Assembly: GCA_045133795.1 (NCBI GenBank)
Contig: JBGUUT010000105.1
Coordinates: forward strand, 1 to 13,975
DNA length: 13,975 nt
Source: RGIG8597 sp045133795
Lineage (GTDB): Bacteria > Spirochaetota > GWE2-31-10
Direction of reading: 5' to 3'
Shown: positions 1-6,085 of the stretch, one piece after another
How the letters are laid out: the number at the start of each line of letters is the position of its first letter
Position numbering within the stretch: the first letter of the stretch is position 1
Program-made: the position numbers and the translations under genes
The notes under the pieces: model-generated
The model's input: only the letters and a program-made list of their open reading frames with translations
The model's database searches: none
What the model was told of the DNA's origin: nothing

Positions 1-482
1 TCACCGTGTCTTACGCTTGGTATTTAACTGACGTTAAATACTTCGTTCGTTTGCTTTGCAAACTCACCATATCTGCAAGCCGAAGCCTTGAACCTTGCAA
101 AGGTTTATAAAACGTTGAACCAAAGTTGCATTTCTGGGCGGACTTGTCCGCAAATTGTCTTTAAACCCGGCGACAGCCAAAAACATATTGCCACACGGAT
201 TCGAAATGTCTAACGACATTTCATGAAGTGAAAAAAGTGAGAATAAACTACAAATGTCAGAAGCGTTCTTTTCTTTTAGGGGTATAAGGGGAACTTTTCT
301 TTTTATCGCAAAAAAGAAAAGCTCCCCTTAAAAACTCGTTGTTCTTTGAACAACAAAAAAGCTTTAGGGCGACTTGGTCGCGAAAGAAATCTTAAACCCA
401 AGTGGGTTTGAACAAAGCTTTAGCCCTCGCCGTCCGCTGTAAGCGGACAAAATGTCCCCTCCCGCCTGCGGAGGAATATCCA
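1..482. repeat. Intergenic region dense in short perfect hairpins
   Basis: No credible gene is seen in this stretch. It holds a string of short inverted repeats: 22-39 (ATTTAAC/GTTAAAT), 49-63 (GTTTGC, TTT loop, GCAAAC), 91-105 (AACCTT/AAGGTT), 138-151 (GCGGAC, TT, GTCCGC), 203-222 (GAAATGTC, TAAC, GACATTTC), 338-354 (GTTGTTC, TTT, GAACAAC), 369-381 (GCGAC/GTCGC), 394-409 (AAACCC/GGGTTT), 432-448 (GTCCGC/GCGGAC) and 458-474 (an imperfect CCTCC/GGAGG type). Parts recur elsewhere in the window: 22-75 resembles 1559-1605 in direct orientation, 228-251 resembles 1516-1539, and 97-127 matches the reverse complement of 5816-5846 at 29 of 31 positions. This is best read as a mosaic of dispersed intergenic repeat modules. 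Their role (mRNA ends, recombination substrates, protein-binding sites) is unknown. Confidence 0.75.
286..329. repeat. Long imperfect hairpin, 19-bp stem
   Basis: Arms 286-304 and 311-329 are complementary at all but one position (an A opposite C), around a 6-nt loop ATCGCA. The stem has a G-rich base (AAGGGG/CCCCTT) and a T/A-rich upper half. There is no T-run after it on the + strand and no clear one on the - strand, so a simple rho-independent terminator is not well supported, although it could end a transcript entering from the left edge. It is the longest single hairpin in the left intergenic region. Confidence 0.7.
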
Positions 483-498
483 AAATATAATCATAAAA

Positions 499-526
499 TT
501 GACAGTTTTTTTTTTTTTTTTACAAT
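499..526 (+). promoter_or_regulatory. Sigma-70-type promoter with homopolymeric T spacer
   Basis: A perfect -35 hexamer TTGACA (499-504) is followed by a 16-nt spacer made of one G and fifteen T, then a -10 hexamer TACAAT (521-526, five of six consensus bases). The T-run continues into the first base of the -10 box, so the whole tract is 16 T (506-521). The predicted start lies near 533, about 50 nt ahead of the ATG at 583. Each T gained or lost would change hexamer spacing by one, which is the classic layout of a slipped-strand phase-variable promoter. The sequence shows hexamers and tract; switching itself is inferred. Confidence 0.75.
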
Positions 527-582
527 CTCTTTGCTTTCTTCCGATCTTTACCCTTAACGAGGAAAGTAAAGGAGTTTTTATT

Positions 583-1314
583 ATGGCAAATCATCAATGG
601 CAGGTCTACCTGCGACCGAATGCACTTACAAAGGACAACGACAAAGATTGTATCGCCGATGTTCATCTAAACGGTGCTACACTTACAAATGAAGACGTTG
701 CACAAAGAATCGTAAGCGAACGAAGCGAATACCGCAAAGACACAATCATCAACATCTTAAACTTGCGTGACAATGCAGTAAAAGCATTCATCCAAGAATG
801 CTCAAGCTTCCGTGATGGCGTAGTGCAAATCACACCACGTGTCAGCGGAGTATGGGAAAACGAAGCATCTGCATTCGACCCGGCAGTACACAAACGAACA
901 GTAGACCTTGTACCGACGGCAGACCTCCGCAGTATACTCGACGGAATCGGCGTAAAAGTCATGGGAACGACATCCGTCGCAGCTCGAATCACTGCAATCA
1001 CTGACAGTGCAACGGGACTTAAAGACGGCACAATCACAATCGGAGATGACATCATCATCGACGGCGAAAAAATCAAAATCACAGATGAAACAGATCAAAA
1101 TCAAGGAATCTTTATCGTAGATTCTACCGGCACGGAACATAAAGTAACACGCCGACTGACAGTGAACAAACCGAGCCAGATAATCGCCCGTGTACCGTCG
1201 ACTGTACCTGCCGGAGCCGTGACAGTGAAAATCAAAACGAACTACAGCGGCGGCGGAACAACACTCTCTGCTGTAAGGGAAATAACATACGGCTACCAAT
1301 GCACGGCAGTCTGA
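583..1314 (+). CDS. HU/IHF-like DNA-binding protein with DUF4469-type C-terminal domain
   Basis: This 243-residue protein resembles the Bacteroidetes/Treponema family that joins a divergent HU-like DNA-binding domain to an Ig-like DUF4469 domain. Residues about 1-130 contain the family signature: an RPN..TK stretch near the start, then NEDVAQRIVSERSEYRKDT, the run INILNLRD, and a GVVQITPRVSG strand. Residues about 135-240 form the second domain, opening with ITDSATGLKDGTIT and rich in beta-strand pattern. There is no signal peptide or membrane helix, so it is probably a cytoplasmic nucleoid-associated protein. The ATG at 583 is chosen because AAAGGAG (568-574) sits 8 nt upstream and the family alignment starts there; an upstream in-frame TTG at 499 lies inside the promoter. 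It appears monocistronic, with a poly-T-spaced promoter before it and a 23-bp hairpin array immediately after the stop. Family recognition is from memory of the motifs; the biological role of this family is poorly known. Confidence 0.85.
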   Translation: MANHQWQVYLRPNALTKDNDKDCIADVHLNGATLTNEDVAQRIVSERSEYRKDTIINILNLRDNAVKAFIQECSSFRDGVVQITPRVSGVWENEASAFDPAVHKRTVDLVPTADLRSILDGIGVKVMGTTSVAARITAITDSATGLKDGTITIGDDIIIDGEKIKITDETDQNQGIFIVDSTGTEHKVTRRLTVNKPSQIIARVPSTVPAGAVTVKIKTNYSGGGTTLSAVREITYGYQCTAV

Positions 1315-1316
1315 CC

Positions 1317-1431
1317 ATCCAAACACATTGGATAACGTTACCCAAACATCTTGGGTAGCATTACCCAATGTATCGAGAACGCCTTATCCAAAAGGCTCGG
1401 ATAACATTATCCAAGACCTTTGGATGGAATT
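1317..1431. repeat. Tandem array of five 23-bp hairpin units
   Basis: Five consecutive units of exactly 23 bp start at 1317, 1340, 1363, 1386 and 1409. Each is 17 nt of the form A(T/C)CCAA, five variable bases, TTGG(G/A)T, followed by a 6-nt linker ending in TT (AACGTT, AGCATT, CGCCTT, AACATT, GGAATT). Units 1, 2 and 5 have perfect 6-bp stems, unit 4 has one mismatch, and unit 3 has lost its right half-site. Unit 2 replaces T by C on the left and A by G on the right, so the stem is kept by compensation. The array begins 2 bp after the stop codon of the HU-like gene and is followed by an A-rich/T-rich stretch (1434-1456). It could be a set of iterated protein-binding sites or a structured 3' UTR. 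Confidence 0.85.
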
Positions 1432-1515
1432 ATAAAAAAACTAAAAAAACTTTTTTGGTCTAGCCGTATATCAGAGACCTATTATGTTACGGTTGGAGGA
1501 AAAGAAAGATGAAAG

Positions 1516-1605
1516 GTGAAAAGTGAGAGAATGAACTACCGCAAGGCTTACGCTCGGAATTTAACTGACGTTAAATACTTCGTTCGTTCCTTACGGAACT
1601 CACCG
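1516..1605. repeat. Dispersed repeat modules shared with the left edge of the window
   Basis: Positions 1516-1539 resemble 228-251 (GTGAAAA...AACTAC with small differences) and 1559-1605 resemble 22-66. The second module contains the 7-bp hairpin ATTTAAC/GTTAAAT (1559-1576), then CTTCGTTCGTT and a second hairpin. That second hairpin is GTTCC, TTAC, GGAAC (1586-1599) here but GTTTGC, TTT, GCAAAC (49-63) in the other copy, so the stem differs while pairing is kept. The two modules occur in opposite order in the two places, so this is mosaic repeat content rather than one duplicated block. The rest of 1432-1800 holds no convincing gene. Confidence 0.7.
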
Positions 1606-1728
1606 AAAGTCAGAGCTTGCCAAGAAAGGGATAGGTCATAGGAAAGGGAAAACTGCGGCTTTGCTAAAAGAGCTGTTGTCCCTTTCCTAAAAATTACACG
1701 TTTTGAACCCAAAACGATTTTTTAATGC
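1602..1728 (+). repeat. Left arm of ~126-bp inverted repeat flanking the LRR lipoprotein gene
   Basis: This segment matches the reverse complement of 5878-6003 with about ten mismatches and one 1-nt gap (about 91%). It contains two nested hairpins: AGGAAAGGGA (1640-1649) with TCCCTTTCCT (1679-1688), and CGTTTT/AAAACG around GAACCC (1699-1716). Just outside lies GCCGGC, TTT, GCCGGC (1727-1741), which in the right-hand copy is replaced by GCAAGC/GCTTGC. The lipoprotein start codon is 73 bp downstream, so the arm may lie in its upstream or leader region. No convincing promoter hexamers were found for that gene. Confidence 0.85.
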
Positions 1729-1800
1729 CGGCTTTGCCGGCGAAAGGGATTTTAACCCGGCGTAGGTTTAGAAATAAATTAATTTTTTAAGGGGAAAAAA

Positions 1801-4800
1801 ATGATGAAAAGATTTTTAATTTTACTAACAATGTTGTTAGCAATGTTCGGTTGTACTTCTTATCAAGAAGCTGAAAATAATTCTGAACAAGGTTCTTCTA
1901 ATTCAGAACAAAGTAATCCAGGACAAAATAATTCAGAACAAGGAAACTCTGTAAACAAAAGTGCAGCTTACAAAGTAATGCATTACAAACAAAATGCAAA
2001 TGACAGCGAATACACTCTTGTAACTACTGATACCGAAAATAAAACCGGAACAGTAGGTGATTATGCATATGCAACAGTAAAAAGTTATGAAGGGTTTACT
2101 GCAAAGCAAATAGAATATGTAAGAATTAAGGCTGACGGAAGTACTGTAGTAAAAATCTATTATGACAGAAAAGAAGTTACTTTGATGCTGAACCTTGACG
2201 GCGGAACTGGTAATACAATGATTACCGGTAAATACGGAGCAAACATAAACATACAAAATCCTACAAAAGCTGATTATGTATTTTCCGGGTGGGAACCGGC
2301 ATTACCAGCCACTTTTCCGCTGAGTCCGTCATTACACACAGCGACTTGGATAAAAGAAAGTGATACTGTTGTTTTGGACGGATGTACTTATACAAAAGAC
2401 ATGAAAACTTTATTAGATGCAGATAGCAATATAACAAGCGTGACAATCCCGGACGGCGTGACATCTATCGGTGAATGGGCGTTCTCTGGTTGCAGTAGCT
2501 TAACAAGCGTGACAATCCCGGACAGCGTGACATCTATCGGTGAGTGGGCGTTCTATGGTTGCAGTAGCTTAACAAGTGTGGAAATCCCTGACAGTGTGAC
2601 ATCTATCGGTTATTGTGCGTTCTATAATTGCAGTAGCTTAACAAGTGTGGAAATCCCTGACAGTGTGACATCTATCGGAGGTTCTGCGTTTTCTGATTGC
2701 AGTAGCTTAGCAAGTGTTGTGATTCCTGACAGCGTGACTTCTATCGGTGGTTATGCGTTCTCTGGTTGCAGTAGCTTAACAAGTGTGGAAATCCCTGACA
2801 GCGTAACAGAAATCGGAAAGAATGCGTTCTTTAATTGTAATAATTTAGCAAGTCTCACAATTGGTAACAGTGTGACAAAAATCGGAGAAAATGCATTCTC
2901 TTATGAGGTGGGTAATTACGGTACTTATCAGTATCTTAATGTTGAAATATTGATAATTGGAGCCGGTCTTACTTCACTTGATAATCTACCGATAACTTCC
3001 GCATTAAAATCTATAACAATCGTTGATGGCGTGACATCTATCGGTGACCGTGCGTTCGATGGTTGCAGTAGCTTAACAAGCGTGACAATCCCGGACAGTG
3101 TGACATCTATCGGTGAATATGCGTTCGCTGGTTGCAGTAAGTTAACAAGCGTTGTGATTCCAGACAGCGTGACTTCTATCGGTAACTTGGCGTTCGATGG
3201 TTGCAGTAGCTTAACAAGCGTAACAATCCCTGACAGCGTGACTTCTATCGGTAACTTGGCGTTCGATGGTTGCAGTAGCTTAACAAGTGTGGAAATCGGT
3301 GATGGCGTAACAGAAATCGGTAGTTCTGCGTTCAGAGATTGCAGTAGCTTAACAAGCGTGACAATTGGTAACAGCGTGACATCTGTCGGTGAATATGCGT
3401 TCTTCTGTTGCAGTAAGTTAACAAGCGTAACAATCGGTGACAGTGTGACATCTATCGGTGAATGGGCGTTCTCTGGTTGCAGTAGCTTAACAAGCGTGAC
3501 AATCCCGGACAGTGTGACATCTATCGGTGAGTTGGCGTTCTATAATTGCAGTAGCTTAACAAGTGTGGAAATCGGTGATGGCGTGACATCTATCGGTGAG
3601 GATGTGTTCAGAGGTTGCAGTAGCTTAACGAGTATAACAATCCCCGACAGCGTGACATCTATCGGTGAGGGTGCGTTCTATGGTTGCAGTAGCTTAACAA
3701 GTATCACAATTGGCAACGGCGTGACTACTATCGGTAGAGATGCGTTCAAAGGTTGCGATAATGTAGAAACATTGGTAATCGGAGAAGGTCTTACTTCACT
3801 TGATAATCTACCGATAACTTCCGCATTAAAATCTATAACAATCGGTACAGGTATTACTTCTATCGGTAGTTTTGCGTTCAGAGATTGCAGTAGCCTAACA
3901 AGCATTGTAATCCCGGATAGTGTGACTACTATCGATGGCTATGCGTTCTATGGTTGCAGTAGCTTAGAAAGCATTGTAATTCCGGACAGCGTGACATCTA
4001 TCGGTAATTCTGCGTTCTATGATTGTAGTAGCTTAACAAGTGTGGAAATCCCTGACAGTGTGACATCTATCGGTGGTTCTGCGTTCGAAGGTTGTAATAA
4101 CTTAATATATAATGAATATGATAATGGGCTTTATTTAGGAAATGCAGATAATCCTTATTTAGTTTTGGTAAAAGCAAAAGACACATCAATTACATCTTGT
4201 GAAATTAATAGTAAAACAAAAATAATTTTATCTAATGCATTTAATGGTTGTGAAAATATTGAAACATTGATAATCGGAGACGGCATTACATCACTTGATA
4301 ATCTACCGATAACTTCTGCATTAAAATCTTTAGCAATTCCAAACGGTGTGACGGAAATCAAAGAAAATCAATTTAAAGATTGTATTAATTTGTCAAGTAT
4401 CACAATTCCTGCAAGTGTGACATCTATCGGTAAAGATGCATTTTCTAACTGTGACAATTTAGCAAACGTATATATTTCTGACTTGACAGCATGGTGTAAT
4501 ATTAAGTTCGCTAATGAATTTGCAAATCCGTTGGATAATGTAGCCAATCTATATTTAGATGATACTTTAGTTAAAGATTTAGTTATTCCGGATGATGTGA
4601 CTTCAGTAAGTAGTTATGCTTTTTCCGGTTGTTATAGCTTAACGAGTATAACAATCCCTGACAGTGTAACATCTATCGGTGGTTATGTATTCAATGAATG
4701 CAGTAACTTAGCAAGTGTGACAATCGGTAACGGGGTGACTTCTGTCGGTAAAGATACATTTTATAATTCCGGCAATTTAACAAGTGTATATATTTCCGAC

Positions 4801-5703
4801 TTGACTGCATGGTGTAATATATCTTTTTTTAGTAAAACTTCAAATCCGTTATATTATGCAGATAATTTATATTTAAACGGTAGCTTAGTTAAAAATTTAG
4901 TTATTCCTAGCGATGTGACATCTATCGGTGAGTATGCATTCTATAATTACGATACATTAACAAGCGTGACAATTCCTGACAGTGTAACATCTATCGGTGA
5001 AGAGGCTTTCTACTATTGCGGTAAACTAGCAACTGTAACAATCGGTAGCGGTGTAACAAAAATCTATAAAAAAGCATTCTATGATTGCGATACATTAACA
5101 AGTGTATATATTTCAGACTTGACTGCATGGTGTAATATTGAGTTCGCTAATGAATATGCAAATCCATTATATTATGCAAATAATTTATATTTAAACGGTA
5201 GCTTAGTTAAAAATTTAGTTATTCCGGATGATGTGACTTCCGTAAGTAGCTATGCGTTTTCTGTTTGCAGTAGCTTAACAAAGGTAACAATCCCTGACAG
5301 CGTGATATCTATCGCTAGTTATGCGTTCTCTTGGTGCCAAAACTTAACAAGTGTGACAATTGGTAACAGCGTGACATCTATCGGGAGCAGGGCGTTCATC
5401 CATTGTGATAGCTTAACAAGCATGACAATTCCTGATAACGTGACATCTATTGGTGAAGAGGTTTTCTACGATTGTGATAAACTGGCAAGTGTGACAATCG
5501 GTAGCGGTGTAACAAAAATCTATAAAAACGCATTCTATTATTGCAATAAATTAACAAGTGCAACATTTAAAGATACTGACATCTGGTATTATACAAGCAA
5601 CAGTGACTTTAGTGACGGTATAGGTATTAATGTGACTGACCCGGCACAGAATGCAACTTATTTGAAAAGTACTTATGATGATAAGTATTGGTATAAGAAG
5701 TAA
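1801..5703 (+). CDS. BspA-like leucine-rich-repeat surface lipoprotein
   Basis: This 1300-residue protein is a predicted lipoprotein: MMKRF, a hydrophobic stretch, then Cys18 in a loose, spirochaete-style lipobox ending FGC. A low-complexity Ser/Glu/Gln/Asn linker runs to about residue 52. Residues about 57-125 (from YKVMHY to IYYDRK) form a small domain common ahead of such LRRs, and about 126-185 is an InlB B-type/Listeria-Bacteroides repeat with GGTG, YGANI, FSGWEP and PATFP. From about 205 to 1245 run some 36 LRR_5 units of 23 residues, typified by SLTSVTIPDSVTSIGEYAF and a trailing C. Longer modules interrupt them: LDNLPITSALKS three times, and YISDLTAWCNI...NPL three times at exact 318-bp spacing. 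Such proteins are surface-exposed adhesins or host-interaction factors in oral and gut bacteria; that role is inferred here. The start is supported by AAGGGG (1789-1794) 6 nt upstream; the second ATG codon is a possible alternative start. It is flanked by an inverted repeat and ends at a strong terminator. Many DNA repeats are identical over 50 nt or more, so length variation by recombination is likely. Confidence 0.93.
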   Translation: MMKRFLILLTMLLAMFGCTSYQEAENNSEQGSSNSEQSNPGQNNSEQGNSVNKSAAYKVMHYKQNANDSEYTLVTTDTENKTGTVGDYAYATVKSYEGFTAKQIEYVRIKADGSTVVKIYYDRKEVTLMLNLDGGTGNTMITGKYGANINIQNPTKADYVFSGWEPALPATFPLSPSLHTATWIKESDTVVLDGCTYTKDMKTLLDADSNITSVTIPDGVTSIGEWAFSGCSSLTSVTIPDSVTSIGEWAFYGCSSLTSVEIPDSVTSIGYCAFYNCSSLTSVEIPDSVTSIGGSAFSDCSSLASVVIPDSVTSIGGYAFSGCSSLTSVEIPDSVTEIGKNAFFNCNNLASLTIGNSVTKIGENAFSYEVGNYGTYQYLNVEILIIGAGLTSLDNLPITSALKSITIVDGVTSIGDRAFDGCSSLTSVTIPDSVTSIGEYAFAGCSKLTSVVIPDSVTSIGNLAFDGCSSLTSVTIPDSVTSIGNLAFDGCSSLTSVEIGDGVTEIGSSAFRDCSSLTSVTIGNSVTSVGEYAFFCCSKLTSVTIGDSVTSIGEWAFSGCSSLTSVTIPDSVTSIGELAFYNCSSLTSVEIGDGVTSIGEDVFRGCSSLTSITIPDSVTSIGEGAFYGCSSLTSITIGNGVTTIGRDAFKGCDNVETLVIGEGLTSLDNLPITSALKSITIGTGITSIGSFAFRDCSSLTSIVIPDSVTTIDGYAFYGCSSLESIVIPDSVTSIGNSAFYDCSSLTSVEIPDSVTSIGGSAFEGCNNLIYNEYDNGLYLGNADNPYLVLVKAKDTSITSCEINSKTKIILSNAFNGCENIETLIIGDGITSLDNLPITSALKSLAIPNGVTEIKENQFKDCINLSSITIPASVTSIGKDAFSNCDNLANVYISDLTAWCNIKFANEFANPLDNVANLYLDDTLVKDLVIPDDVTSVSSYAFSGCYSLTSITIPDSVTSIGGYVFNECSNLASVTIGNGVTSVGKDTFYNSGNLTSVYISDLTAWCNISFFSKTSNPLYYADNLYLNGSLVKNLVIPSDVTSIGEYAFYNYDTLTSVTIPDSVTSIGEEAFYYCGKLATVTIGSGVTKIYKKAFYDCDTLTSVYISDLTAWCNIEFANEYANPLYYANNLYLNGSLVKNLVIPDDVTSVSSYAFSVCSSLTKVTIPDSVISIASYAFSWCQNLTSVTIGNSVTSIGSRAFIHCDSLTSMTIPDNVTSIGEEVFYDCDKLASVTIGSGVTKIYKNAFYYCNKLTSATFKDTDIWYYTSNSDFSDGIGINVTDPAQNATYLKSTYDDKYWYKK

Positions 5704-5716
5704 TTTTTTAACCTTA

Positions 5717-5748
5717 AAAGTGCGGAGGTTTTTCCCCGCACTTTTTTT
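5717..5748 (+). terminator. Rho-independent terminator of the LRR lipoprotein gene
   Basis: The stem AAAGTGCGG (5717-5725) pairs with CCGCACTTT (5736-5744), with a T-run to 5748. It lies 13 bp after the lipoprotein stop codon. An almost identical copy occurs at 6047-6078. Confidence 0.9.
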
Positions 5749-5877
5749 ATGCCTTACGGCTTCGGCTATCGCCGGGTTTGGGGACGTTCTGCCGGATAAA
5801 CCGGCGATGGGGCTAAACTTTGGTTCAAAGTTTAATAAACCTTTGCAGGTTTAAGATACGTTTTGCAAGCAAAGCTT
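5749..5877. repeat. Intergenic hairpins and dispersed repeat fragment
   Basis: No gene is seen. There are hairpins GCCGG/CCGGC (5791-5805), AAACC/GGTTT (5837-5852) and GCAAGC, AAA, GCTTGC (5865-5879). Positions 5816-5846 match the reverse complement of 97-127 at 29 of 31 positions, so this is another member of the repeat modules found at the left edge. Confidence 0.65.
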
Positions 5878-6003
5878 GCATTAAAAAATCGTTTTGGGTT
5901 CAAAACGTGTAAGCTTTAGGAGAGGGAAAACAGCTCTTTCAGCATGCCGCAGTTTTCCCTCTCCTATAACCTCTCCCTTTCTTGGCAAGCTCTGACTTTT
6001 GGT
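5878..6003 (-). repeat. Right arm of ~126-bp inverted repeat flanking the LRR lipoprotein gene
   Basis: This is the reverse complement of 1602-1728 at about 91% identity. Its inner hairpin is perfect over 14 bp: AGGAGAGGGAAAAC (5918-5931) with GTTTTCCCTCTCCT (5952-5965). Compared with the left arm, an A-to-G change on one side is matched by T-to-C on the other, so pairing is conserved. A second hairpin CGTTTT/AAAACG spans 5890-5907. The arm lies between the two similar terminators. Confidence 0.85.
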
Positions 6004-6046
6004 AAAATATTTATTTATTGTAATAAGAAAACTAAAGCAGAGCTTT

Positions 6047-6078
6047 AAAGTGCGGAGATCTTTCCCCGCACTTTTTTT
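6047..6078 (+). terminator. Second, near-identical terminator between convergent genes
   Basis: AAAGTGCGG (6047-6055) pairs with CCGCACTTT (6066-6074), followed by a T-run on the + strand. Stem and T-run are the same as at 5717-5748; only the loop differs slightly (AGATCTTTCC against AGGTTTTTCC). It sits 8 bp from the stop codon of the asparagine synthetase gene on the opposite strand. The stem is followed by only a short T-run on that strand, so it may stop convergent transcription from both sides but looks stronger for the + strand. Confidence 0.8.
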
Positions 6079-6085
6079 GTCTTCA

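Noticed and set aside
663..1368. Long open frames on the minus strand opposite the HU-like gene
   Set aside because: They are antisense shadows of the coding gene, lack ribosome-binding sites, and encode no recognisable domain.
1317..1431. CRISPR array or integron attC site
   Set aside because: The 23-bp units are contiguous without unique spacers, and the RYYYAAC/GTTRRRY core pair of attC sites is not present in the proper arrangement; no integrase or cas gene is in view.
1434..1460. Terminator after the HU-like gene formed by the A-run and T-run
   Set aside because: The stem would consist almost wholly of A-T pairs with an unclear loop; the hairpin array upstream may end transcription, but a classical terminator is not convincing.
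1509..1526. GGAGG-preceded micro-ORF encoding MKGEK then stop
   Set aside because: Five codons only, and it lies in a repeat module also present near 228; it could be a decayed gene start or chance, so it is not called as a gene.
5748..5800. Short + strand ORF starting ATGCCTTACGGC after the first terminator
   Set aside because: It is 16 codons, has no ribosome-binding site, and overlaps hairpin repeats.
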